Origin: Pinguiococcus pyrenoidosus
Taxonomy: Eukaryota; Sar; Pinguiophyceae; Pinguiochrysidales; Pinguiochrysidaceae
NCBI GenBank assembly: GCA_019677205.1
Contig: JAAMXY010000449.1
Location: forward strand, 42,158 to 106,157
DNA length: 64,000 nt
Direction of reading: 5' to 3'
Made by a program: the position numbers and the translations under genes. Positions 41,035 to 50,197 of the stretch are shown here, piece after piece. Every line of letters starts with the position of its first letter. Positions within the stretch are counted from its first letter, which is position 1. The notes below the pieces were generated by a model. The model was not told the origin of the DNA. It worked only from the letters and a program-made list of their open reading frames with translations, and did no database searches.

Positions 41035-44000
41035 CTACTTCTCGCTCCCTAAGGCAATCCACTTGTTCCGCGTGCGAGCTGCGATGCGACGGACCACCTT
41101 CTTTGGATCGTCCACTCCAAAGCGCATCTTTGACCTGGGGTAAGAGAAAGCGTCGCCCCGTTCAGCAGGAGCCGAAGACCCCTCGTCGCCAAAGTACAGA
41201 AACGTACCGAACACCGAATCCCGAGCCCAGCCCGCTCACCACCTGACCTCGCACTCGAAGCAGAATCGAGAGACGTAGCTCCGTCATCTGGAACAACACC
41301 TCGGTCGCAATATAGCGGCAGCGTGCAGCAGTAGCGTCGCGAACGACGTCGAGAAGCAGCGGCACCAGGCGCTGCACGTGACCTTCCACCAGATCTGGAC
41401 TAGCGTGCACAAGCCCCTGCAGAGTCTTTCGAAGGTCGAAACGTCGCAACGCAGCGTCAGTGAGGCCATGGCACCGGAAGCTAGGCAACTCTTCGTCACC
41501 TTTAGGGCGCCAAAGCGATCAAGCAGCAGCACCGCACCCTGTTCAGCCGCAGCTTCTGCGCCAAACGCCTCTAGAATCTTCAGCGAGGTTTCTACCATCC
41601 TCACGTCGCCGATGCCTTTCAGCAAGTGGGGAGGTGTATGCTCGAGCAGCAGCGAAAGCATCAGGGCTGCTGGGCGTGCTGCCGGGTCCTCCGAAGTGAC
41701 CCTCTCTGCGAGCTGCCCGTAGGCGACGCTCAGCAGCTTCTGCCGCCAGAGGGGCGCTTCCTGAAGCCCAACGGCCCCCTCACCATTGCAGACTATTCGA
41801 AAGACGCTCGCGTCCTCGAGGCACTCTAGCGCGGGCTTCTGAGCGTCCAAGCAGTGCTCAATGAAGCGGGTCAAGCAGCGCACGTCCAGTCCGCGAAGTT
41901 CGCGCCGGAGGAACGCCGATCGTGTCGCGTGGGCGAGAAACTTGGGACACACAAGATCCGAAGCTTCGCAAGTATCTGGCAGGTCCCCGGACAGCGTTGA
42001 CGTGATCAGGGCCTCCGCTGCTTCTCCGGGGACGCGAAGGAGAAGCGCACCGAACAGGCTGGACTTGTGGTTTGGCGAAACGCTGCGATCTTCCGCCGGG
42101 CCAGCCACTCGGATCCACTGCGTTATGTCCTCAATCCACTTGGCGTCGCTGAAGATCTCCAGGTCTGACGCGCTCTGACTGATGACATTGTAGAAAATTT
42201 CCCGCAGACGCGTCACGCACTCCTCGGAACCTCCCGCGGCGCTTCTCTGGGTATCCGCATCCCAATGCGTGCCTATTCCAGTCACAGCAGCGCACGTCGT
42301 GGCGACGCATTTGGCTTGGGCGACGCGGAGGCGGTCGAGCACATCCGTTGCCTTCTCACTGCCTGTCGCGTGCCGGGAGAATCCTCTATCGATTGATGCC
42401 CACCCGCGGACGATCGCTTTGTAGCACCTCGCAACCGCCTTGACCGCGCGAAGCTTCTCGTCGTCGGCGTCTCCCTGCGCAGCGGCCACCGCGATCTCGA
42501 GAAGTGCGCCAAGCACTGTCTGAGACGTGGAGGCCTTGTGAACATTTCGAAGCTCCTGGAGCGCCAGCAGATCCTCCGCATAGGCAGCAAGGTCCTGAAG
42601 GCTAACCGACGCCGGCCGCGGCGTGCAGAAGGAAGCGGACATCTCCGCGACAGCTTCGGTGAGCAGTCGGGAATCGTTGAGCGCCGCCCAGGCCGCCTCG
42701 GTGAGACTCCGCATCGTCTTCACAAAGAGCATTCCCCCCGTCACCCCCACGGCGGTAAGCACGCGAAGGAGACGATCTCGTTCTGTGCCAGAGTCCTCGC
42801 TCGCCTCAAAACTGCAGACATAGTCCGTCATCGGATCTCTCAATCCATCCTCTGGACGCTCATTCTCACTTCCGACATCGAGCATCATCTGGTCACCACC
42901 TTCTGTGCCTGCAGGGAAGACGGCCGCGAACTTGGCGAGAAGCTGGCTGGAAATGGGCGTACCAGCGACATCCATCGGCCTTCGCGCGACCGCGCTGCTG
43001 ACCGCGTCTGCTGCGGCCGAGTGAACTTGCTCCGATTCTGACGCAGAGATGGACAAGCCGAGCAAGATTTCCTGCACCCTATCGGCTTCCAAGGCGGGCA
43101 AGAGCGGGTTTGGAGGCCGCGACAGCAGGTTGGCGCAACCCTCCACCGCCAGGCATCGACAGCTCGTCAGCAGCTGGAAGTCGTCCCCGGCCTCGATCGC
43201 AGAAAGCCGGGTTCTTCTCAGAAAGAAAAGGAGCACCTCTACCGTGCACTGTGCATGCTGCTGAGAGAATCCGTATGGCGCGTCGGTCTTATCGTCTGCG
43301 ACCCCCGTATACTCCACGCGCAGGTCGATGGCCTTCGTGAGCGACACCATCGAGACCAGCGCTGCAGCTTGGCTTGCCTCCACGATCGGCCCTTGGCTAG
43401 CTTCCGTAGCTCTCATTGCATAGGCTGCTAGCTCGTTCAGCGCTTTGTCTAGGATCAGTCCGAGCGTTCTAGGGCCGGCCTTCGCCAGTTCTGCCACCAC
43501 CTGCGAGATTGCCTGCGCCCCGCTGGGTTTCGACATGCCTTCAAGCAGCTCAGTGACGCAACGCTCCACGAGGGGACTCACGACTCTGCTGAAGCTTGAA
43601 ACATGAGCCAACTCCAGTTCCCGAGTCAGACTGCACAGCGTCTCCAACGCGGAGGCCTTGGCGTCTGAATCCGACGTCGCAATCCCGAGAAGCTGGATCA
43701 CCACGTGAGGCGCCTGGGGCAGGAGAGATTTCACTGGGAAATGCTTGATGCATGCTCCATACGCCTTGATTGCCTCCTTCACCGTCGCCTCTGCGCCCTT
43801 CTCCGAGAGCTTCTCCACGACTAGTGCTTGCGTATGGGGCGCGACGCGGTAGGATCCGTCGGCACTGCGGCAAAACATGACGTCGGCGAGTGCAGCCTTG
43901 AGGTCCTCCGGCTTGACTTTGAACGGGTCGTTCTTTGGGGGAGAGAAAGAAATGGGAAAGTACACGGAGAGCACCTCAAAGACTGGCTCCACGATATCAT

Positions 44001-44734
44001 CCGCGGAGGATCCGGACGCAAGGCGCAGCAGCGCCCCCGCGGCTTGCAACGCGACGAGGAGGCATCGCGGATCCTTCTCTCCTTCCACTGCAGTGCAGAA
44101 GGCCAGGCCCACCGCCTTCATCTCCTGCTGCAGCAGGGGCCGAAGCACGGCGCACGCGGGGCTGAAGAGCGCCGCGAAGATGCGATATCCCCTCTGGCGG
44201 ATCATCTGAGAGAGCGCGGGCAGGTGTACCGTCTCGGACAGGTCCCGAGCCAAGGCCGCCACGGGGTTCTTGATCGGGCTCGGATGGTCCTCAAGCTTCG
44301 CACTCTCCGCAACCGCGCTCGCGTGGTTCTGAACGAGCGCTTCCAGGCCCAGGAGAGCGTCCGCGAGCGAAGGATAGTCCTCCAGGCGAGCCTGCGCGTA
44401 CCATGGTGACCCCTTTTCATCTGCATCTTCTCTCAAACGCGGACTAGGCGCTTCTCACCTCTAGAAAAGATTGCACATGCGCAGCCTGCTGCGCATCCAA
44501 CGGCACATCCGCACTGGCCTTACGCAGCACTTCTGCCAGGAAGAGGACGCTCCTGGTCCGCAGGTTGTCGTCCTCGGTGGTGAGATACGCCTGGAGCTGC
44601 ACCACCAGCTGCAGGATGTTGACGGGTCGGTGGCGTCTCAGCTCCGCAAGGATCTCCTCAAGAGCCGCAGACTGCGCTGCTTCGCTCTTCTCGGGGTCCA
44701 CAAAGCGGTCCAGAGGAGCTTGGATGGCCTGCAT
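41035..44734 (-). CDS. MMS19: MMS19, cytosolic iron-sulfur assembly targeting factor
   Basis: Exons 44734-44459, 44391-41500, 41425 onward and a last exon ending at 41035 were assembled, roughly 1,150-1,190 aa in all (human 1,030). The N-terminal segment (LQLVVQLQAYLTTEDDNLR) and the block YFPISFSPPKNDPFKVKPED match the MMS19 N-terminal domain. The rest is HEAT-like helical text, ending after LLRVRGQV in VDDPKKVVRRIAARTRNKW and IALGSEK. That end parallels the family C-terminus (LDDKKRLVRKEAV, then W..LG). The 74-nt intron at 41499-41426 has a CTGAC branch and resolves an apparent frameshift. The donor of the final intron is not certain. MMS19 passes Fe-S clusters to DNA polymerases, primase and helicases such as XPD. 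Confidence 0.88.
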
Positions 44735-45123
44735 GGAGGCGCTTTGTACAGCCTTTCGGCGCTTGCTGCGCTTCTACGCGATTCGAAACTCTGCCTCCGT
44801 TCTTCCCCTAATGTACACGAGAGTGGCGAAGCGCTGGACCAGTTCAAGCAAGACGCCGATTGGGGAAAATGGCGCCAAATTCCCCCGTTCTCAATGATGC
44901 GCATACATGCGGGCGCGTAAATCCTTTTCAGCGGACGCACATGCGGGCGTGAAAAGACCTCGCTTGTCGTATATACATGCGGGCGTGATTCCTCTTTGCG
45001 AGAAGACATGCGGGCGTGATTCCTCTGTGCGAGAAGACATGCGGGCGTGATTCCTCTTTGCGAGAAGACATGCGGGCGTGATACCGAAGAGGTCTGTGGA
45101 GGGGCTGCGCCACAGCTGCCAAA
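44735..45123. promoter_or_regulatory. Bidirectional promoter, MMS19 / Tpt1, with palindrome and minisatellite
   Basis: A 389-bp head-to-head spacer. ATGGCGCCAAAT at 44869-44880 is E2F-like and sits in the middle of a near-palindrome (44862-44885) flanked by GGGGAA and TTCCCC. Directly to its right is a six-copy array of ACATGCGGGCG that runs up to 50 bp before the Tpt1 start. Confidence 0.5.
44905..45080. repeat. Minisatellite with six copies of ACATGCGGGCG[TC]G
   Basis: Copies begin at 44905, 44939, 44975, 45006, 45037 and 45068. The last four are exactly 31 bp apart and share the whole unit apart from one substitution, while the first three are spaced 34-36 bp with diverged linkers. The conserved core with variable spacers looks like a protein-binding word maintained while the rest drifts, or a short tandem array decaying at one end. 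Confidence 0.9.
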
Positions 45124-45867
45124 ATGGCGTCCGCCGGCGGCCGTGGCGGCCAGAAGCGCCGGCTGGATCGCCTGTCTCGACGCTTGGTGAAGACGCTGCG
45201 GCACACAGCATTGGAGATGGGCCTCACGCTGGGCAAGGACGGATACGTCTCTGTCGCAGAGCTGCGGACTCGGCCGCAGTTCTCCTCCATGAGCGACGAC
45301 GATCTGCGTGCAGTGGTCCGCAGCTGCCCAAAGCAGCGTCTGGGGCTCAGGGAGGGCGAGGGTGGGGATCTCTTCGTGCGTGCGAACCAGGGTCACACCA
45401 TCGAGGCAGTCGAAGCGGAGCAGCTGCTCACGAGCATCCGCTCTGCGGAAGAAGCGCCCTTGGCGGTGCACGGGACCACCTATGCGGCCTGGGAGTCGAT
45501 ACGGGCGAGTGGTGGGCTCTCGAAGATGACCCGGACTCACGTGCATTTTGCGAGTGGAGAGCCGGGCGCGGATGGCATGATCTCTGGGATGCGCAACAGC
45601 TCGGAGATTCTGTGCTTCTTGAACGTGCCACAGGCTTTGGCAGAGGGTCTGCCGCTTTTTTTGTCCGAGAACGGTGTTATTTTGTCGCCGGGAATGCCAT
45701 TGAGCTCGTCCAGAGGCGAGAAAGAAGGTCACGATGCGAGCTCTGCGGAGGAGTTGGTGCCGCTGCGCCTCCTACGAGTGATAGATAGACAGACGCGAGA
45801 CGTACTCTGGACGCCACAGGATGACGGTACCGATTCGGCGGCATTGGAAGCAGGGCCGGTAGAGCAA

Positions 45868-45939
<72 letters not shown>

Positions 45940-46005
45940 AATGGCAGCGTCCGGGAGGCTGACAGCAAGGCTTTGGACACCGAGGTCCACCACGAGAAGA
46001 AGTGA
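45124..46005 (+). CDS. tRNA 2'-phosphotransferase (Tpt1/KptA) with polyglutamine C-terminus
   Basis: A single exon of 293 aa. The N-terminal half reads RLSRRLVKTLRHTALEMGL, GKDGYVSVAEL and LFVRANQGHTIEAVEAEQL. The C-terminal half has LAVHGTTYAAWESI, SKMTRTHVHFASGEP, GMISGMRNSSEILCFLN and LFLSENGVILSPG. These hold the family residues: Arg-His of LRH, Arg of RANQGH, and the later Arg pair near TRTHVHF. Tpt1 removes the splice-junction 2'-phosphate of ligated tRNA with NAD, giving ADP-ribose cyclic phosphate. After about residue 250 comes a run of 22 glutamines, almost all CAG, then a short acidic/basic tail. The tail is outside the catalytic domain and is probably dispensable. Confidence 0.92.
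45874..45939 (+). repeat. CAG repeat encoding 22 glutamines in Tpt1
   Basis: The run is CAA, then twenty CAG, then CAA, in frame with Tpt1. It is nearly pure, so it is likely length-polymorphic. Confidence 0.95.
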
Positions 46006-46098
46006 GCCGCTTTCTCCGATGCTCGTTCGACGACTGGCCTCTTTCTTAAAATCTGCTTTATGGATGCTCTCGTTTCGACTTTCACGATCAAAAGGCCA

Positions 46099-47175
46099 TC
46101 AGTCCTCCTCGTCGGACGAGAGCGGAATGATGTCGATCTCTTCTACTTCCTGGACGCGGCGGCCGGGCCGCACCTTCTGGCCGCCGAGGCACACCTCACG
46201 GCCTTCATTGGCGAGTCCATCAAACGCGAAGAGGTTGTTCATGGGCGTCCCCGTGTTGGAGATGACCTTGATCACTTCCTGGGCCAGCATGCCGCCGACG
46301 ATCGCCGCGACGGGGGACACCTCGGCTTGCGCCATGGCCGCAGCTGCCAGCCAGTCGCCCTCAGTGGCGCATCCCGGCAGCTTCGGCCTTGCCTCGCCTT
46401 TCGAGCGAATGAAGCTTTCTGACATCTCCCAAAGCGCGGCGCCAATTTGTTCTTCCGGCGCTCCGCCCAGGATAAGCTGCTCAATCTCTGATTGTCGAAG
46501 CAGCGCGGCCTTCACCCACGTTGGCGGAACGAACGTGCGGCCCGATCGCAACGAGTCCCAGCTGGCGTCCTCGGCGACTTCAAGGGACACGAAGCTCCGT
46601 GAATCAAACACTTCGTCCTCGCCGGGCACTTTGTCTTTCTTGAAGGTGTAGGTCTCCCCCGCGTCCGCGAAGAACCAGCCCTCCAGACCCATCAGCGTGC
46701 CAGCATAGAAGGCGATGACCGGCTCCTTGGAGCGGCAAAGCAGATCGACGGTCCGCTGCTGCTGCGCAGTCCCGGTTGTCATCACAATGACGTTGAAGCG
46801 GCCGGAGGTCCAAGTGCTCGAGTCCGCCAACACCATCTCCAGCGGTCTCGGGTCGGCCTCGACGCTCGCAAGCGGGTTCAGCTCCGCGACCCGGGCCCTC
46901 GCAGCTTCCGCTCGGTTCGCCCCCACATCCTCTGCCGCGAGGAAAAAGTTGGCGCCCAGGTCGCGACCCCGCACGGCGTTCCCATCCTGCAGAGTCACGG
47001 AGATGCCCGCCAACACCAGGTTCTTTGCCACCTCTGCGGAGAGGGCCGTCACTCCCAGGAAGAGCACGCGCGCCTGCTGCATCCGCTTCTGCGCCGCCAC
47101 GCCCCACAGCCGGATCTGCCGGTCGTAGATCTCCGCTTCGCGCTCATCAAGCTGTACTACATTGGCGTCGCTCAT
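46099..47175 (-). CDS. SAE1: SUMO-activating enzyme subunit 1 (SAE1/Aos1)
   Basis: A single exon of 358 aa. The start MSDANVVQLDEREAEIYDRQ continues IRLWGVAAQKRMQQARVLFLG, the E1 adenylation-domain opening shared by SAE1 and UBA1. LNPLASVEADPRPLE and MTTGTAQQQRTVDLLCR follow. The C-terminal half has SPVAAIVGGMLAQEVIKVIS and NNLFAFDG. There is no catalytic Cys domain, as expected for the Aos1 half that pairs with UBA2. The C-terminus is EIDIIPLSSDEED, a hydrophobic core followed by acidic residues, the shape of a SUMO-interacting motif. The enzyme activates SUMO with ATP, mainly in the nucleus. Confidence 0.94.
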   Translation of the reverse strand: MSDANVVQLDEREAEIYDRQIRLWGVAAQKRMQQARVLFLGVTALSAEVAKNLVLAGISVTLQDGNAVRGRDLGANFFLAAEDVGANRAEAARARVAELNPLASVEADPRPLEMVLADSSTWTSGRFNVIVMTTGTAQQQRTVDLLCRSKEPVIAFYAGTLMGLEGWFFADAGETYTFKKDKVPGEDEVFDSRSFVSLEVAEDASWDSLRSGRTFVPPTWVKAALLRQSEIEQLILGGAPEEQIGAALWEMSESFIRSKGEARPKLPGCATEGDWLAAAAMAQAEVSPVAAIVGGMLAQEVIKVISNTGTPMNNLFAFDGLANEGREVCLGGQKVRPGRRVQEVEEIDIIPLSSDEED

Positions 47176-47604
47176 GTCCGTGGCTTAGTTTGCCGCCAAA
47201 AGGAATTGGCAGAAGGTTATTGGCGGCAAAGCGCGTCACCCAAGTGACACAATCGAGACTACAAGCTACCACACGGCAAAGCTCAAGATTTTTTTTTGGT
47301 TTTTTTTTTTGGCGCCGCTTCTGTGGCGCTCTGAACTCCTCTTTGATCGATTTGAGTTGCGAGTGATTTCCTTGTTTTGGTTTCTGTCCCGCTCCTTTGG
47401 ATCCTTTTACACGCCCGCAGGTCTTACTTCTGTATTCCTAGCCTTGTGCGGAAAATGCAGAAAGCGAAAATGGCTCACTTTCCCTGTACCTTCGTAAACA
47501 GTAGCAGCGACAGACGGCGCAAGACGCGCCTTGTCGGCTCATCGGAAACGATCGCACCGAGACCACGCGCACTGTGGGAGTAGTGGAGTACTTGAGGAGA
47601 CGGC
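47176..47604. promoter_or_regulatory. Bidirectional promoter, SAE1 / TMEM208, with paired E2F-like boxes
   Basis: A 429-bp head-to-head spacer. TTTGCCGCCAAA at 47189-47200 and TTGGCGGCAAA at 47220-47230 form an 11-bp inverted pair close to the SAE1 start. A T-run followed by GGCGCCGC lies at about 47288-47318. Confidence 0.45.
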
Positions 47605-48072
47605 ATGGCCAACCAAGCGGCGAAGAAGGCGGCCAAGGCTGGCGCGAAGAAGGGCGGAGAGCTCAAGACGCAGATGGCCATCTTGAACGTGGTGTATCTG
47701 GTGGTCCGGATGATCCTCCGCCGCGCTTCGGTGACGTTTGCAGACTGGGGGGTCTTCGCCCTGCTCGCGGTCCTGTACGCGGTGGCCTATGTTGGCCAAG
47801 TGGCCACTGCGGGCACTCCTGGCGCCGGCGAGTTGTACTTCGATCTGTACGTGATCACGGCAGCCGCGCAGCTCATCTGCTGCTTCAGCAACTATGGCCT
47901 GTGTCTGTATCTGCTCATTCCGGCCTATGGCTGCTACTACCTGTTCGGGGGGCTGATGTCCAAGAAGCCGGCGGCCAAGGCGGAGGAGGATGAGATGGAC
48001 GAGGCCGCGAGGAAGAAGATGGCGAAGAAGGAGAAGAAGGCAGCGCGAGTGCAGTATCGCCGCAGGATGTGA
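47605..48072 (+). CDS. TMEM208: TMEM208/SND2-like ER membrane protein
   Basis: A single exon of 155 aa. The N-terminus is lysine/alanine-rich, followed by LNVVYLVVRMILRRASVTF and several hydrophobic helices (ADWGVFALLAVLYAVAYVG, LYVITAAAQLICCFSN and LCLYLLIPAYGCYYLF). The segment LLIPAYG is typical of the TMEM208/SND2 family. A basic, charged C-terminal tail follows. The protein sits in the ER membrane; the yeast homologue Snd2 helps SRP-independent targeting. Its stop codon is 62 bp from the RPT2 stop. Confidence 0.85.
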   Translation: MANQAAKKAAKAGAKKGGELKTQMAILNVVYLVVRMILRRASVTFADWGVFALLAVLYAVAYVGQVATAGTPGAGELYFDLYVITAAAQLICCFSNYGLCLYLLIPAYGCYYLFGGLMSKKPAAKAEEDEMDEAARKKMAKKEKKAARVQYRRRM

Positions 48073-48134
48073 CCAAACGATTCCATTACATCCTTTGGCC
48101 TACGTAATGCTCACGAGATCGGGAACCTGCGGAC

Positions 48135-49466
48135 CTACAGATACAGGCCCTCCGGGATGTCGCCCTTCTTGCGGTACAGGGCCTTCTCCTTGGCCTTCTC
48201 GAAGTCGGAGTGGGTCACCTTCATGCGCCGGTCGCGGAGCGCCAGGAGGCCCGCCTCGGTGCAGATGGCCTTGATGTCTGCTCCGCTCAGCTCGTCCTTG
48301 GAGAGAATCATCGACTCCAGATCCACATCGTCGGCCAGGCTCATGCGGGCCGTGTGGATGCCGAAGATCCGCCGCTTCGTCTTCGAGTCCGGCAGCGGGA
48401 ACTCGATCTTCCGGTCGATACGGCCCGGCCGGATCAGCGCGGGGTCGAGCGACTCGATCGCGTTGGTGGCCATGATGACCTTGACGTCTCCCCGCTCATC
48501 GAATCCGTCGAGCTGGTTGAGCAGCTCGAGCATGGTCCGCTGAATCTCCCGCGTGCCCGCCGAGCTGGACTCGTAGCGCTTCGATCCCACGGCATCGATC
48601 TCGTCAATGAAGACGATGGACGGACTGTGCTCGTCAGCCACGCGGAACAGCTCGCGCACGAGCTTCGGGCCGTCGCCGAGGTACTTCTGGATGAGCTCGG
48701 AGCCCACGACGCGCAGGAAGGTCGCGGACGTCTGGTTCGCCACGGCCTTGGCCAGGAGGGTCTTGCCGGTACCCGGCTCGCCATACAGGATCACGCCCTT
48801 CGGGGGCTTGATGCCGATGTCCTCATACAGCTCGGGGTGCGTCAAGGGCAGCTCCACCGCCTCCTTCATTTCCATGATCTGGCTCTCCAGCCCTCCGATG
48901 TCGGCATACGACTCGAGCGGCGCCTTCTCGACCTTCATCATGCGGACCAGGGGGTCCACATTATCCGCAAGGACGCCGACCACCGACATGACCTTGTTGT
49001 GGAGAAGGACCGAGCAGCCGGGCTCGATGGCATCCTGGTCCACGACGCTCAGGACGCTCACGTAGTATTCCGGTCCCACGGAGGAGGATACGATGGCGTG
49101 ATTGTCGTCGATCATCTCCTCGAGCGTGCCCACGCTCATGGGCGAGCCGCGGAGCTCATCGACCTTCGCCCGCTCCTCCTGGTCCTTCTCCTCCGTGGGC
49201 CGGAGCGCCATCTGGTTTTGAATGAACTCCTCCTCGAGAAGGAGGAAGTCCTTGATGCGCTCCAGCTTCAGCAGCCGCAACTTGCACTTGCTGGTGGGGA
49301 AGACCTGCGGGACGCGCAGAGCTGGCGCGTCTTTCTTGCGTCTGCGCTTGCGGCCCTTCACAGCTTGGACCGGCCCGAACTTCTTCTTCTTCTTCTTGTC
49401 GTCGCCCTCGTTGTTCTGGTTCGGCGGACCGGGCGGTCCTCCCGATCCCGACTGGCCCTGGCCCAT
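48135..49466 (-). CDS. PSMC1: 26S proteasome regulatory ATPase subunit RPT2 (PSMC1)
   Basis: A single exon of 443 aa, as long as animal RPT2. The start MGQGQSG is the conserved N-myristoylation site of RPT2. A lysine-rich segment, a coiled coil and an OB domain ([20 protein letters not shown]) follow. The AAA module has [20 protein letters not shown] (Walker A), [17 protein letters not shown] (Walker B) and [20 protein letters not shown] (arginine fingers). The C-terminus PEGLYL is an HbYX motif that docks into the 20S alpha ring. The subunit is in the base of the 19S particle and unfolds substrates. Confidence 0.97.
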   Translation of the reverse strand: MGQGQSGSGGPPGPPNQNNEGDDKKKKKKFGPVQAVKGRKRRRKKDAPALRVPQVFPTSKCKLRLLKLERIKDFLLLEEEFIQNQMALRPTEEKDQEERAKVDELRGSPMSVGTLEEMIDDNHAIVSSSVGPEYYVSVLSVVDQDAIEPGCSVLLHNKVMSVVGVLADNVDPLVRMMKVEKAPLESYADIGGLESQIMEMKEAVELPLTHPELYEDIGIKPPKGVILYGEPGTGKTLLAKAVANQTSATFLRVVGSELIQKYLGDGPKLVRELFRVADEHSPSIVFIDEIDAVGSKRYESSSAGTREIQRTMLELLNQLDGFDERGDVKVIMATNAIESLDPALIRPGRIDRKIEFPLPDSKTKRRIFGIHTARMSLADDVDLESMILSKDELSGADIKAICTEAGLLALRDRRMKVTHSDFEKAKEKALYRKKGDIPEGLYL

Positions 49467-50197
49467 GGCTCAAGACGAGGCGCAGGAGGCGCAGGAGGCG
49501 CACACCCAAAGGAAAACCCTGGGGATGGGGGGTAGGGGAGGTAGGGTGAGCAAGCTCAACGAGAGTCGCACGCGACCGTTACTCTCGGCCGTGTGGGCAG
49601 GACGCGCTTCTTCGCGACGATCTGCTGGGATGCCGCACCTTCTGTTCCTAAACACCGCAGACGATGGGCCCCGGGAAGCGGCAGAGGGCACGCGAAGATG
49701 CTCAGTGGGGCGGATGTGGGATGGCTTGGGTTGCTCGGCCAGAACGAAGCTCCAAGATTTCGACTTGCGCGCCCGCATGCGTTTTGCAGGATCCAATCAA
49801 AGGCGAAAACTCTTGGGGATTCACCCCGAGCCTAAAGAATTTGTATTGATCTGTATATATTTAAATAATAAAAGTAGTATCATCTATTGATTCATTATTG
49901 TTGTAAAATATTGAATATTTTTATGTAAAGTACAATTTGTTTTTGTTTTTCAAGATGAACCATTTACCCACATGATACTTTTAGAAATGATCTTCATGCC
50001 GACGGAGAGCTGTGAGCGGCGCAGCAATCTTCGCAGGCCACACGTTGACGCGTGCGACCGTCCCCTCCACTGCGGCTCCCCCCTCTCGACCTGGATGCTA
50101 TAGGACTCCCGGAGCAGACCGGCGAAGCTCTGGCTGTTCGCGCGCGGGACGGAGCGGCGGAAAGCTCCGCGACTTCGACGCTTGAGCCGTACGCACC
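49467..50197. promoter_or_regulatory. Bidirectional promoter, RPT2 / RPB1, with AT-rich island
   Basis: A 731-bp head-to-head spacer, the longest divergent one here. Positions about 49845-49960 are A/T-rich (TATATATTTAAATAATAAAA near 49855). No E2F-like site was found. Open frames on the plus strand (49222-49890) are not supported as genes. Confidence 0.4.

Noticed and set aside
41284-41500. Apparent frameshift in MMS19, suggesting a pseudogene
   Set aside because: A 74-nt GT-AG intron with a CTGAC branch (41499-41426) restores the frame and leads to a proper MMS19 C-terminus.
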